Shown: positions 16,839 through 25,999 of the stretch, piece after piece
Layout of the letters: every line of letters begins with the position of its first letter
Position numbering within the stretch: position 1 is the first letter of the stretch
From: Liquorilactobacillus sicerae
Lineage (GTDB): Bacteria; Bacillota; Bacilli; Lactobacillales; Lactobacillaceae
Reading direction: 5' to 3'
Assembly (NCBI RefSeq): GCF_029916425.1
Contig: NZ_JAHAVQ010000003.1
Span: forward strand, 124,001 to 188,000
Length of the DNA: 64,000 nucleotides
The notes under the pieces: model-generated
What the model was told of the DNA's origin: nothing
Seen by the model: the letters and a program-made list of their open reading frames with translations, nothing else
The model's database searches: none
Translations under genes and position numbers: made by a program

Positions 16839-18287
16839 TTATAAAATTGGTGACAATAAACGAGAAAAATATTGTTTAAACTTCAACCAGCGCGACTCAG
16901 CTTTAAAGTCGGCTAAAGTCAGTTTTCTTGAATGTTTGATATCTTCTGCAAAAGTTGCTCGCATTTGTTGACTGAATTCTCGGTCATATAAGAAAGCATT
17001 TGATTCAAAATTCAGTTTAAAGCTGCGATAATCCATATTTGCCGAACCAACTGAGGCAATTTTGCCATCAGCAACCATTGTTTTAGAATGTAAAAAGCCA
17101 TTCTCATACTGATAAATTTCAACCCCATTTTCTAACAAAGCATGCGCATAATACTGTGTTGCTCGATAAACAAATGGATGATCTGGCATCGATGGAATCA
17201 TAACCTTGACTTTTACTCCTGAAAAAGCGGCTAAGCAAAGCGTCTCATACAGCGAATCATCCGGGATCAAGTAAGGAGTTTGAATCAAGACTTCTTTATG
17301 CGCATCGCCGATCATTTTAATATACCCTAACTTGATTTTTTCAACCTCGCTTTCAGGACCACTGGAAACGATCTGAATGCTTGCTCGACCTTTAGGGGCA
17401 CTTAAAGGAAAATAGCTTTCTTGATAGGTCATTTTCTTTTCTTTGACAGTTGCATTCCAGTCCATAAAAAATCGGGACTGCATGGCAATCACGGCATTAC
17501 CTTCAATTCGAATATGAGTATCACGCCAATAACCAAATTTAGGATCACGGCTTAAATATTGATCGCCAATATTAAAACCACCAATATACCCGATCTTGCC
17601 ATCAATGATCACTAACTTACGGTGATCACGATAATTTAGCCGGAAGTTGGGAAAAGAACGATATGAACCAAAGAAGGGCTCCGCAAAACCACCGAGTTCT
17701 TCTAAACGTTTAAAGAATTCATGGGTTGTTCCTCGTGACCCAAAGCTATCATAAATAACACGAACCTTAACCCCTTGGGCTGCCTTTTTTTCTAACAACT
17801 TCCGCAATTGATTGCCAATTTGATCATTATAAAAAGTATAATATTCGATGTGAACATGGTCCTTGGCCGCTTCAATATCCTGGAAGAGCTGTTCAAATTT
17901 CTGCTTTCCATCAGTTAACAGTTCAACATGGTTATGTTTGGTCAAAATTGCATGGTCTGTCTCTAAAAAAAAGTGAACCATTTCGCGGGCTGAATGACTT
18001 AGTTCATCTTCTGGCAAAAGATCTTTTTCATGCCATTGTTCTTTTTGTAACTCAACCAGTTGATCAAGTCCCATTTGTTGCTGCGAACGAATGTCATAAA
18101 TATCATCTCGTGATAACTTTTTGCCAACAAACAAGTACATAATAAAACCAATAACTGGCAAAAGCAGTAAGACTAATAGCCAAGCCCAAGTAGCAGCAAT
18201 ATCCCTTTTTCCTTTAAAAACTGTAATAATAGCTACGAAAATGTTTAAAATAAAGATGATTTTCACTAATAAGGCAATCAGATGCAA
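16839..18287 (-). CDS. cls: Cardiolipin synthase
   Basis: Condenses two phosphatidylglycerols to cardiolipin at the membrane. The 482-aa protein has two N-terminal membrane segments (about 1-22 and 33-54) and then two phospholipase D HKD motifs, HRKLVIIDGKIGYIGGFN near 218 and HSKTMVADGKIASVGSANMD near 398. Length and layout are those of bacterial ClsA/YwnE-type enzymes. Start TTG 18285-18287 follows AAGGGGG by about 7 bases. It is the upstream partner of the anchored hydrolase. Confidence 0.94.
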   Translation of the reverse strand: MHLIALLVKIIFILNIFVAIITVFKGKRDIAATWAWLLVLLLLPVIGFIMYLFVGKKLSRDDIYDIRSQQQMGLDQLVELQKEQWHEKDLLPEDELSHSAREMVHFFLETDHAILTKHNHVELLTDGKQKFEQLFQDIEAAKDHVHIEYYTFYNDQIGNQLRKLLEKKAAQGVKVRVIYDSFGSRGTTHEFFKRLEELGGFAEPFFGSYRSFPNFRLNYRDHRKLVIIDGKIGYIGGFNIGDQYLSRDPKFGYWRDTHIRIEGNAVIAMQSRFFMDWNATVKEKKMTYQESYFPLSAPKGRASIQIVSSGPESEVEKIKLGYIKMIGDAHKEVLIQTPYLIPDDSLYETLCLAAFSGVKVKVMIPSMPDHPFVYRATQYYAHALLENGVEIYQYENGFLHSKTMVADGKIASVGSANMDYRSFKLNFESNAFLYDREFSQQMRATFAEDIKHSRKLTLADFKAESRWLKFKQYFSRLLSPIL

Positions 18288-18347
18288 TTAAAATCCCCCT
18301 TATAAAAGAACCCTTAATTGCTAGTTTACTCTTTTGACTGAAAGTTG

Positions 18348-19193
18348 TCATTTTCTTAAATTAATATTAGCTAGTTGACTTTTACCAAACCATTTTTGAT
18401 TAATCTTTTCCAGCGTACCGTTTTTAGCTAAAATCTGTAAGCCATGATTGATCTTTTTTCTTAAAGTGACATCACCTTTTCGCATCCCGACCGCAAAATC
18501 TTCATGTGGAAAACCAATCACCAATTTGCGATAACTAGCCGAGTCCGCTTGATGTTTGATATAGTAGTCAGCATAAACACTATCGATCAGCAAGCCTTGA
18601 ATTCGTCCATCATTCAAATCCATAAAAGCATTGTTGAATGAATCATATTGAACAGTCTGGGCGACATATTTTTTCAACAATTGCGGCGAATTTTCAAATG
18701 AGTCATAACCGGAAGACCCACTTTGTAAGCCAAGCGTCTGGCCTTTCATTTTGGCTGCCGAAGTGATTCCCGCCTTTTTCTTGGTAACTAAAATTTGCTG
18801 ATTCTTCAGATATGTCCGGCTAAAGGCAACTGTTCGCTCACGGGCAGCATTTTTAGTATAGCCGTTCCAAATCAGATCAATCGTACCATTACGTAATTCA
18901 GTTTCTTTCATTGACCAATCAATCGTTTGAAAATCGACCTTGATCCCGTATAATTTAAAAACTGCTTTAGCCAAATCAATATCATAGCCCACTAAACGAC
19001 CACTTTTTTGACGAAAACCCATTGGAACAAAGCTGTCATCCAAACCAACGATCACTTTCTTGTTTTTTTCAATTTTTGGCCAGGTATCAGTTGTATTAGC
19101 CCGTTGTTTGACATTCGTGCAACTGGTTAGCAAGATCCCACAGCCCAACAATATACAACTAAATAAAACCCTGATAATTTTTTTTTCTTTCAC
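18348..19193 (-). CDS. Amino-acid ABC transporter substrate-binding lipoprotein
   Basis: A 281-aa solute-binding protein (SBP_bac_3 family). The signal peptide ends in lipobox LTSC near residue 26, so the mature protein is lipid-anchored outside the membrane. DDSFVPMGFRQKSGRLVGYDIDLAKAV-type polar amino-acid binding features and TIDLIWNG follow. The open frame begins at 19289, but AAGGAG nine bases before GTG 19191-19193 sets the start, which gives a normal signal peptide. Third gene of permease-ATPase-binding protein, all downstream of a T-box whose specifier is probably CAC (His), so a histidine uptake system of the HisXYZ type is likely. Confidence 0.88.
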   Translation of the reverse strand: MKEKKIIRVLFSCILLGCGILLTSCTNVKQRANTTDTWPKIEKNKKVIVGLDDSFVPMGFRQKSGRLVGYDIDLAKAVFKLYGIKVDFQTIDWSMKETELRNGTIDLIWNGYTKNAARERTVAFSRTYLKNQQILVTKKKAGITSAAKMKGQTLGLQSGSSGYDSFENSPQLLKKYVAQTVQYDSFNNAFMDLNDGRIQGLLIDSVYADYYIKHQADSASYRKLVIGFPHEDFAVGMRKGDVTLRKKINHGLQILAKNGTLEKINQKWFGKSQLANINLRK

Positions 19194-19224
19194 TATTAGT
19201 CGCTCCTTGATCCAATCAAACAGT

Positions 19225-19863
19225 TCATTGCTTTTGCGGTTCGATCTTAAATGTCTGATCAGCAATTTGTTGTGCAAAATTCCAATCATGGGTAACTACG
19301 ATTTGCGTCATACCGGCTGCTTTCAACTGGAGAATAATCGCTTTGACTTTATCACGCAGACCTGGATCAAGAGCCGAAGTCGGTTCATCATAGCAAAGAA
19401 TCTTCGGCTTCATCGCCAACGCGCGGGCAATTGCAACTCGTTGTTTTTGACCACCTGATAATTGATAGGGATACAGATCTGCTTTATCCGCCAAAGAAAG
19501 TTTAGTTAACAACTTTTGGGCAGCTTCAGTTGCTGTTGAATTCGACTCTTTCAGCGCTAACTTTGGTGCCAACGTAATATTCTCCAAAACTGTTAAATGG
19601 GGAAAAAGTTGAAAATCTTGAAATACAACGCCAATAACAGCGTCATTATTCTGACTATCAACTGGATCAAAAGATCGACCATCAAGCAGCATTTGACCAT
19701 TGTCTAATTTTTCTAAACCGCTAATACAACGCAAAAGGGTGGTTTTGCCACCACCAGATTGACCAACAACACATAAGATCTGGCCGTCTTGAATTTTGAG
19801 ATTCAAATTTTTCCAAACAACTCGCTGATTAAATGATTTAGTAATATTTTTTAATTCCAGCAT
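19225..19863 (-). CDS. Amino-acid ABC transporter ATP-binding protein
   Basis: A 212-aa ABC ATPase of the polar amino-acid (GlnQ/HisP) family. Walker A GQSGGGKTT near residue 30, Q-loop VVFQDFQLFPHLTV, signature LSGGQKQRVAIARAL near 127, Walker B ILCYDEPTSALD near 150, and switch histidine in VVTHDW. The in-frame start at 19887 lies inside the permease gene; GGGAGG before ATG 19861-19863 is preferred. Middle gene of the T-box-controlled transporter. The family usually has about 240 residues, so this one is compact at its C-terminus. Confidence 0.9.
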   Translation of the reverse strand: MLELKNITKSFNQRVVWKNLNLKIQDGQILCVVGQSGGGKTTLLRCISGLEKLDNGQMLLDGRSFDPVDSQNNDAVIGVVFQDFQLFPHLTVLENITLAPKLALKESNSTATEAAQKLLTKLSLADKADLYPYQLSGGQKQRVAIARALAMKPKILCYDEPTSALDPGLRDKVKAIILQLKAAGMTQIVVTHDWNFAQQIADQTFKIEPQKQ

Positions 19864-19877
19864 CTTTTGATTCCTCC

Positions 19878-20519
19878 CTATTTCCAATAACTATAGTGCT
19901 GTTCGCATTTGCGTAACACAAACGTCAAAACAGCGGTCATCAGTAAGTAAATGATTCCGACCAAAACCAATGGAACCAGAGTCACATCACGACTCGTTGC
20001 TACATTGCCAGCTCGCAACAAATCCCCCAAACCAATTACATATACCAGACTGGAATCTTTGACCAAATTAATTACTTCATTTCCAATTGACGGTAAAACG
20101 ATTTTTACTACTTGCGGCGTCACAATTTTTCTGATCGTTTGCCAGTAGGTCAAGCGTAAGACTTTAGCACTTTCATATTGTCCTGGATCGATTGATTGTA
20201 ACCCACCACGAAAAATTTCAGCAAAATAAGCTGTGTAATTTAAAATAAAAGCAAATAATGCTGCCGGATAACGTTCCAAAGTAAAACCAACCATTGGCAG
20301 ACCATAAAAGACAAAAATCAACTGCAACAATAAAGGTGTCCCTCGCATTAGCCAGACATAAAAGCGCAAAATAGCTTTAAACGGGCGAAACCTAGATGTC
20401 AGTCCCAAGCCAACGATCAATCCAAGCGGTAAAGCTCCAATTAGTGTCCAAAAAAAGATTGATAAAGTCATCTTGGCTCCATTTAACAACGATGGTAAAA
20501 TTTCTAGAATATACTCCAT
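19878..20519 (-). CDS. Amino-acid ABC transporter permease
   Basis: A 213-aa inner-membrane permease of the HisM/GlnP family with about five membrane segments. The EAA loop lies in SAKVLRLTYWQTIRKIVTPQVVKIVLPSIGNEVINLVKDSSL near 137-178. ATG 20517-20519 follows AAGGGGAG by about 7 bases. It is the first gene after the T-box terminator, so antitermination by uncharged tRNA would switch on all three transporter genes. Confidence 0.92.
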   Translation of the reverse strand: MEYILEILPSLLNGAKMTLSIFFWTLIGALPLGLIVGLGLTSRFRPFKAILRFYVWLMRGTPLLLQLIFVFYGLPMVGFTLERYPAALFAFILNYTAYFAEIFRGGLQSIDPGQYESAKVLRLTYWQTIRKIVTPQVVKIVLPSIGNEVINLVKDSSLVYVIGLGDLLRAGNVATSRDVTLVPLVLVGIIYLLMTAVLTFVLRKCEQHYSYWK

Positions 20520-20529
20520 TTTTTCACTC

Positions 20530-20804
20530 CCCTTAATCTAAAAAAAGCCCTCTTAGATCATCTGATCTAAGAGGGCGAAAATCGCGGTACCACCTCATCT
20601 ACTCTGACAATTCACACTGTCAGACTTAGCGAGTTTTTAAACTCCAAGATAACGGTTATACCGGATAAATTTACTAGAATTCAATTTATCAGCTAGCAAA
20701 TGTGGTTCATTTTAAAATTTTCCAGCTTTGCACCTATCAGCTGGTCTCTGTCAGAAATTTTAAAATTACTCTTTTGCTCATTGCTTTTAACAATTAATTA
20801 CATT
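20530..20804 (-). promoter_or_regulatory. T-box leader of the amino-acid transporter (specifier probably CAC, His)
   Basis: On the minus strand the leader starts after a -10 TATAAT (complement of 20811-20816). Stem I is closed by AGCAAA/TTTGCT (20773-20778 with 20695-20700). The loop-E pair AGTA (5' side) and GAA (20706-20708) encloses the specifier loop GAACCACA. By geometry the specifier is CAC at 20702-20704. The conserved T-box GAGGTGGTACCGCG lies at 20583-20596. The terminator hairpin at 20547-20576 is followed by a U-run. The acceptor-pairing bases read TGGT, which would fit a tRNA with A73, whereas bacterial tRNA-His has C73. ACC or CCA readings of the specifier loop are alternatives. 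Confidence 0.88.
20540..20576 (-). terminator. T-box terminator hairpin
   Basis: A 13-bp stem, GCCCTCTTAGATC/GATCTAAGAGGGC, with a four-base loop, followed on the minus strand by T7. This is the regulated terminator of the transporter T-box. Confidence 0.9.
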
Positions 20805-20816
20805 AAATTCATTATA

Positions 20817-21623
20817 TTACTTTTTTCTAAACCATAAACCAATTTTTTTAAAAAAGTTTGACTTTTTTTCTTCTGTCAACTCCATTAACGGAATCGTCTC
20901 GCCTTCCAAGCGCCGAGCAATATCTCGATACCCCTGAGAAGCCTTATTATCTTCACGCAAAACGATTGGTTCTCCTTGATTGGAGCTGCTGATAACTTGA
21001 TCATCATCAACCACAATGCCTAACAGTTTGATCGATAAATGTTCCGTGATCTCATCAACTGTCATTGCCCGGCCATCATCCATTAAGTTAGGACGAATCC
21101 GATTAATGATTAATTGCGGTGACTCACTCAAATCATACTTTTCCAATAATCCAATTACACGATCAGCGTCGCGAACTGCTGAGATTTCAGGTGTTGAAAC
21201 AACAATCGCCATATCAGCTCCCGCAACGGCGTTAATAAAACCTTGCTCAATACCGGCTGGGCAATCAAGTAAAACATAATCAAAATCCGGTTTTAATTCA
21301 TCAACTAACGACTTAACTTCTTCAGGTTTTAAAACACTTTTATCAGCATTTTGCGCAGCTGGAAGTAGATATAATTTATCCTCGAATCGTTTATCCTTAA
21401 TCAAAGCTTGGTGCAGCTTGGCCCGGCCTTCAACCACATCAACAATATCGTAAATAATTCGATTATCGAGTCCGAGAATAACATCTAGGTTTCTTAGGCC
21501 AATGTCCAAGTCAACTAAACAAACTTTCTTGCCTAAAAGCGCCAAGGCTGTTCCTAAGTTAGCACTAGTGGTGGTTTTACCGACTCCACCCTTGCCAGAA
21601 GTAATCACGATTGCTTTTCCCAT
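20817..21623 (-). CDS. minD: Septum site-determining ATPase MinD
   Basis: A 268-aa ParA/MinD ATPase that blocks division away from midcell together with MinC. Deviant Walker A GKGGVGKTTTSANLG near residue 10, switch I region DLDIGLRNLDVILGL near 38, Walker B YVLLDCPAGI near 116. The C-terminus NFFKKIGLWFRKK is the amphipathic membrane-targeting helix. ATG follows GGGGGG by about 7 bases. Last gene of mreBCD-minCD. MinE is not in the window, as expected in Firmicutes, where DivIVA-type proteins may take over. Confidence 0.96.
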   Translation of the reverse strand: MGKAIVITSGKGGVGKTTTSANLGTALALLGKKVCLVDLDIGLRNLDVILGLDNRIIYDIVDVVEGRAKLHQALIKDKRFEDKLYLLPAAQNADKSVLKPEEVKSLVDELKPDFDYVLLDCPAGIEQGFINAVAGADMAIVVSTPEISAVRDADRVIGLLEKYDLSESPQLIINRIRPNLMDDGRAMTVDEITEHLSIKLLGIVVDDDQVISSSNQGEPIVLREDNKASQGYRDIARRLEGETIPLMELTEEKKSNFFKKIGLWFRKK

Positions 21624-21625
21624 TG

Positions 21626-22297
21626 TTATTGTCCCCCCAATTTTGAAAACAGCTTGGGTCTGATTTGCTTAATTTGTGACCGCTTCGTATAATCCAAAAC
21701 ATGCAGGTCATTAACATAGGCCACTGTTTCTTGATCAGCAACTAATTTTTCTTGTGAAATAATTGCAATAGCATCTGAAATCCTAATTTGCTGCGACTGA
21801 TGGAAGTCTCCTGCAATAATTGCTTCTGGATTATTAGGGAAACCGGCATGAATGATTCCAGCACTTTTTCCCATTAAAAAAACACTACCACTTGCCTGCA
21901 AGATTCCGCCTTGATGAAGATCACCAATAAATAAAACATCACCTATAATCACTTTTGTTTGACCATTGCGAATAATACTACCATCGAGATGCAAGCTTTT
22001 TTTGTTGACCATTTCATAAGCCTCAAGCTTAGAAACAACATTAGCTGCAAACCTATGAATTGAAAAAAGTGGATACTTTTCGATAATCGCTTCAATCGCC
22101 TTTTTCTCAGCAGTACTTAATAGACGATCACCGGTTAAAATATCAAATGAAACTGGCTGGTCAGCTGCTGCCAACTGCCCGTTTTTTAGCTCAGCAAAAA
22201 TTCCCTGCAATTCTTTTAGAATGTTTTCAAAGCTGCTAGTTGTTTTTAAAGTGATTTCATACCCATCATTATGCCCTTTTAACAACACATTCTGCAT
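21626..22297 (-). CDS. minC: Septum site-determining protein MinC
   Basis: A 223-aa FtsZ-assembly inhibitor. The N-terminal domain is followed by the beta-helical MinC C-terminal domain, with RNGQTKVIIGDVLFIGDLHQGG near 120 and the hydrophobic face used for MinD and self association. Length and position directly before minD (2-base gap) are typical. Start ATG follows GGAGTGTCTGATA. Confidence 0.93.
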   Translation of the reverse strand: MQNVLLKGHNDGYEITLKTTSSFENILKELQGIFAELKNGQLAAADQPVSFDILTGDRLLSTAEKKAIEAIIEKYPLFSIHRFAANVVSKLEAYEMVNKKSLHLDGSIIRNGQTKVIIGDVLFIGDLHQGGILQASGSVFLMGKSAGIIHAGFPNNPEAIIAGDFHQSQQIRISDAIAIISQEKLVADQETVAYVNDLHVLDYTKRSQIKQIRPKLFSKLGGQ

Positions 22298-22299
22298 TA

Positions 22300-22827
22300 T
22301 CAGACACTCCTATTCCCAGAAAAGTCTTCAAAGAATCTTTTTAACGGCCAATATAGGATCACTAACGCTGCTAAGTTATAAGCTAAAGTTGGTCCTAGCG
22401 TTTCACCAATAAATCCAGATAATGAAACGCTGGTATAGGAAATAGCTGAAAAAATTCCATAAAACAACGTTGTAATAACTGTGATATCGATTAAACATAT
22501 TAATAATACCACAATAAAGGACGGGGTGAAAAAACGATACATCAGATTTGTCAAATAAACAATCAGCGGCAAGAGCATGAACATCGGTCCAATGATTCCA
22601 GTATAATAAACATCAAAAATCAACCCAGCAATTACCGCCCATAAATATGGATGATCAATTTCACCAAAGCAAAGCGCCATTACCAGCCAAACAACGAATA
22701 AACGGCTTTCAATCATTGAGTTCGGACGAAAAAACTCAGCGGCAAATAAATTGCTGAAAATCCCGTCAAGTAGAAGTGCCAGTAATAATCCAAGCGGAAA
22801 AAAGTACCGCATTTTTGAGATTCTCAT
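22300..22827 (-). CDS. mreD: Rod shape-determining protein MreD
   Basis: A 175-aa polytopic membrane protein with five or six predicted hydrophobic segments and short loops, placed between mreC and minC. MreD is poorly conserved, so the call leans on topology, size and synteny. An in-frame GTG at 22836 exists, but GAGG about 9 bases before ATG 22825-22827 favours the shorter form. Part of the elongasome with MreC, MreB and RodA. Confidence 0.9.
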   Translation of the reverse strand: MRISKMRYFFPLGLLLALLLDGIFSNLFAAEFFRPNSMIESRLFVVWLVMALCFGEIDHPYLWAVIAGLIFDVYYTGIIGPMFMLLPLIVYLTNLMYRFFTPSFIVVLLICLIDITVITTLFYGIFSAISYTSVSLSGFIGETLGPTLAYNLAALVILYWPLKRFFEDFSGNRSV

Positions 22828-22839
22828 ACTTGTCACCCT

Positions 22840-23688
22840 CTAATCAATTCTTTTTGCAACAGATACGATTTGTAAATCAGATAGATCCGCTGCCGGTTTG
22901 ATCAAGACTGTTGAAGATAAACCATATTCGTCTTTTTTGACTTTAACAACTTTGCCAACTAACAAGCCTTCGGGGGAATTGCCACCTAATCCAGAAGTTA
23001 CCACCTTGTCACCTTTGCTGATTTTTCTTTGTGATTTAATCTGTCCCATTGTTAACAAATTAGTTTTTTTACTATAGCTAGTAATCAAGCCATTGACCGA
23101 ACCTGATTTTGCCAAGACTTGGGTGGCAAACTGATCAGCACTGCTGTTATTGTTACTAATTAATTCAACCTTACTAGTTGAAGTATTAACTTCAGTGACC
23201 CTGCCAATCAAACCATATTGTGACACTACTGCCTGATTCTTTTTGATTCCTGCTGATGAACCTTTACTAATGATAATTTGGTTTTGCCAAGATGATGGGC
23301 TCCTAGCAGTTACTGAAGCTGTTATCAGTTTAAAATCAGTTAAACTATTTTTTAAATTTAATTCACGCTTTAACTTCTTGTTTTCACGTTTTAAAACTTG
23401 ATTTTGGACTTCATGAGTAGCCAAACTATCGACTTTCTTTTTTAAAGTTTGATTTTCACGATAAGTATTCAACAAATCAGACACTGAATCACCAGCATCT
23501 TTTAATCCATTGACTGGCGTACCAACTACTCGGTCAACTAAATTAACTGCACTATTTCCCACTTGTTGGATAACTGTCGGAGTTGATCGATTATTTCTGA
23601 CAACAATTGAAAAAGCAATCAACGTAAAACCAATGATAATTGTAACTAAAATGATTATTAATCGTTTGTTGAAAAAAAACCTTTGCAT
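22840..23688 (-). CDS. mreC: Rod shape-determining protein MreC
   Basis: A 282-aa bitopic protein. One N-terminal membrane helix (about 9-30), a coiled coil (about 65-110, rich in ENQTLKKKVDSLxxxE-like heptads), then the beta-rich extracellular domain with SSWQNQIIISKGSSAGIKKNQAV and GLIGRVTEV. The open frame starts at 23718, but GGAGGAG directly before ATG 23686-23688 decides the start. It scaffolds the peptidoglycan elongation complex. A hairpin with a T-run stands between mreB and mreC. Confidence 0.94.
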   Translation of the reverse strand: MQRFFFNKRLIIILVTIIIGFTLIAFSIVVRNNRSTPTVIQQVGNSAVNLVDRVVGTPVNGLKDAGDSVSDLLNTYRENQTLKKKVDSLATHEVQNQVLKRENKKLKRELNLKNSLTDFKLITASVTARSPSSWQNQIIISKGSSAGIKKNQAVVSQYGLIGRVTEVNTSTSKVELISNNNSSADQFATQVLAKSGSVNGLITSYSKKTNLLTMGQIKSQRKISKGDKVVTSGLGGNSPEGLLVGKVVKVKKDEYGLSSTVLIKPAADLSDLQIVSVAKRID

Positions 23689-23718
23689 AATCTCCTCCAT
23701 CTGATGAAAACGCATCAA

Positions 23719-23750
23719 AAATTAAGAGGCTGGTGACGAACCCCAACCTC
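23719..23750 (-). terminator. Possible attenuator between mreB and mreC
   Basis: Minus-strand stem GAGGTTGG/CCAGCCTC (complement of 23726-23750, one G-T pair) with a nine-base loop, followed by TTAATTTTTG. It sits in the 91-base gap between mreB and mreC and resembles an intrinsic terminator. Confidence 0.55.
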
Positions 23751-23779
23751 CCAATTAATCCTGCCAGCAAATACCGACA

Positions 23780-24784
23780 TTATTTTTTCTTCATAACATT
23801 GATGCTCTTCAAAGACTCTCCTGTCCCAACTGCTACACAATCTAATGGCTCAGATGCAATAAAGACTGGAACTTTGGTAGCATCAGAAATAACTTCCGGT
23901 AAATGTCTTAATTGAGCACCTCCACCAGTTAAAACAATGCCATGATCAATAACGTCAGCAGCAATTTCTGGAGAAGTCTCCTCTAAGGTTTCTTTAATTG
24001 CACTGATAATCTCTTGAATAACCTCTTGAATTGCCTTGGCAACATCGACCGCATCAATTTCAATTGTTTTAGGTAAACCTGTCACTAAATCACGACCACG
24101 AATCGTTTGTTTATCAATTTCCGTTGCTTTGCTAATTGAAGCTGAAGCTGCGTCAATCTTTAATTGTTCAGCTGTTCTTTCACCAATCAATAAATTAAAG
24201 TGTTGACGAACATATGAAGCAATTGACTCGTCCAACTTGTCACCAGCCATTCTGATTGACCGGCTCGAAACGATCCCACCTAACGAAATCGTAGCCACAT
24301 CAGTTGTGCCACCACCAATATCGACCACCATACTGCCAGTTGGATCCATTACAGGCAAGCCAGCACCAATCGCAGCCGCAAATGGTTCTTCAATTACATA
24401 AGCATCACGTGCTCCAGCTACTCGTGTTGCATCAACTACAGCCCTTTTTTCAACTTCTGTAACTCCGCTTGGGACACAGACCATTACATATGGTTTGCCA
24501 GCACGATGACCCAGTGCCTTATCAATATAATATTTCATCATTGCGACAGTTGTATCATAATCTGCAATTACGCCATCTTTCATCGGCCGAATTGCAACAA
24601 TACTAGCAGGTGTTCTGCCAATCATTGCACGCGCTTCTGATCCAACTGAAACAATTTCACCCGTTTTAGTATTTTTCGCTACAACTGAAGGTTCTCTTAA
24701 TACAATTCCTTTTCCTTCAGCATAGACGATTGTATTGGCTGTTCCTAAGTCAATTCCAATGTTCTTAGTTCCAAATCCGAACAC
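23780..24784 (-). CDS. mreB: Rod shape-determining actin homologue MreB
   Basis: A 334-aa bacterial actin that guides lateral wall synthesis. Phosphate loop [20 protein letters not shown] near residue 9, adenosine motifs [18 protein letters not shown] near 158 and [12 protein letters not shown] near 286. Start is GTG 24782-24784 with AAGGGA upstream. First of mreBCD-minCD, preceded by csp and radC on the same strand. A second paralogue (mbl) is at 61810. Confidence 0.96.
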   Translation of the reverse strand: MFGFGTKNIGIDLGTANTIVYAEGKGIVLREPSVVAKNTKTGEIVSVGSEARAMIGRTPASIVAIRPMKDGVIADYDTTVAMMKYYIDKALGHRAGKPYVMVCVPSGVTEVEKRAVVDATRVAGARDAYVIEEPFAAAIGAGLPVMDPTGSMVVDIGGGTTDVATISLGGIVSSRSIRMAGDKLDESIASYVRQHFNLLIGERTAEQLKIDAASASISKATEIDKQTIRGRDLVTGLPKTIEIDAVDVAKAIQEVIQEIISAIKETLEETSPEIAADVIDHGIVLTGGGAQLRHLPEVISDATKVPVFIASEPLDCVAVGTGESLKSINVMKKK

Positions 24785-24940
24785 TATTTTTCATCCCTTC
24801 ACAAATTGCCTTTTTTATTTAATATGGGCATTAATCACAATAAGTTAATTATATCATACCTTTTTCAACAGCGTTCAGACAAATTAACTCTACTCTTAAA
24901 ATACCTGATTTATTTTCAATGTAAACAAAAAAAATTATTC

Positions 24941-25162
24941 TTAAACATTATTTAAATCATCAACTGAAACGCTAACCGCTTGCTGACCATTTTTCCCAGC
25001 CGCTATCAAAAATTTCACTTCTTGACCTGGCTGTAAAGTTTTAAATCCAGCAGTTTGAATCGCCGAAAAGTGAACAAAAATTGAAGCCGTTGGATCATCA
25101 TCAGGAGTAATAAAGCCATAGCCCTTTGCTTGATCAAAAGAATTAACCTTGCCTGTCAGCAT
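24941..25162 (-). CDS. Cold-shock-domain protein (divergent)
   Basis: A 73-aa single cold-shock domain. RNP1-like KGYGFITPDD near residue 13 and RNP2 IFVHFSAI near 28 are present, so nucleic-acid binding is expected. It differs from standard Csp proteins: the N-terminal KWF is KVNSF, the RNP1 aromatic is Tyr, and the tail is longer (QAVSVSVDDLNNV). It sits between radC and mreB, an uncommon place for a csp gene. ATG 25160-25162 has only a weak ribosome site. Confidence 0.85.
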   Translation of the reverse strand: MLTGKVNSFDQAKGYGFITPDDDPTASIFVHFSAIQTAGFKTLQPGQEVKFLIAAGKNGQQAVSVSVDDLNNV

Positions 25163-25276
25163 AATTTTTCATCCCCATTCACAGGTACTATTAAAAGTCT
25201 AACATACTGCCATTACTCTCACAAGTTATCCGACGAAAGGAAAAAAACTAATCTAAGATCAAGTTAACCCAATTGC

Positions 25277-25945
25277 TTAATCTAATAAGTGTTCTTCTTG
25301 AAAACTCAAGTACGTAAGCGAACCAACAATTAGATGATCTAAAAGATGGATTCCCATAAGTTCACCACATTTTTTTAATCGATTCGTTAAATTCAAATCA
25401 TTAGTTGATGGCATTGGATCACCACTTGGATGATTATGGACAATTATTAAACGAGCAGCGGAATAACGTAAAGCAAAGTTAAAGATTTCGCGGGGATGGA
25501 CGGTAGCAACGTCTAAAGTCCCGCGAAAAATAATTTTTCTTCCTAGAACTTGATTTTTCGTATCTAAGGCCAAAGCCAATAGGACTTCCTGTTGAAGCAT
25601 CCCCAATTCTTCAATCAATTGTTGGCCTAAGTGCTGACTGCTAGTGACCCGGCCTAAGGTAAATTTAGGCCGTTTTTCAATACGATTAGCCAGTTCACAC
25701 AAAACTTTACCTTTCCAAGTAATGGTTTGATCTTTAAAAAGCAAGCTCCACTCATGCTCAGAAAAATATTTCAACTGGCGCAAATCAAATGACTTATCGC
25801 ATATTTCATTAAGCTGCTGTAAAGAAACGGACAAGTTCAAAATTTTATTTAACGTTAAGCATAGAAGCTCTCGATCCGTTAAAACTGCTGGTGAAAAGGT
25901 TTTAGCCTTATGCAAAATTTTTGATACCGATGTTGTTTCATTCAT
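25277..25945 (-). CDS. radC: RadC-family JAB-domain protein
   Basis: A 222-aa protein with an N-terminal helix-hairpin-helix-like region and a C-terminal JAB/MPN metalloprotease-like domain. The JAMM motif HNHPSGDPMPSTND lies near residues 167-180. Despite the name, a role in repair is not established. It lies upstream of mreB in many Firmicutes, as here. ATG follows AAAGGGGG. Some 116 bases separate it from csp. Confidence 0.93.
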   Translation of the reverse strand: MNETTSVSKILHKAKTFSPAVLTDRELLCLTLNKILNLSVSLQQLNEICDKSFDLRQLKYFSEHEWSLLFKDQTITWKGKVLCELANRIEKRPKFTLGRVTSSQHLGQQLIEELGMLQQEVLLALALDTKNQVLGRKIIFRGTLDVATVHPREIFNFALRYSAARLIIVHNHPSGDPMPSTNDLNLTNRLKKCGELMGIHLLDHLIVGSLTYLSFQEEHLLD

Positions 25946-25999
25946 TAAAAATCCCCCTTTAAAGTTTAAATACGCAAAATTTTAACGGGAGAAATCACT

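Noticed and set aside
19060-19458. 132-codon plus-strand frame opposite the ABC transporter genes
   Set aside because: Opposite well-conserved ATPase and lipoprotein genes; composition and lack of ribosome site mark it as a shadow.
20817-22297. Missing MinE as sign of a broken Min system
   Set aside because: Firmicutes MinCD normally lacks MinE, so its absence is expected.
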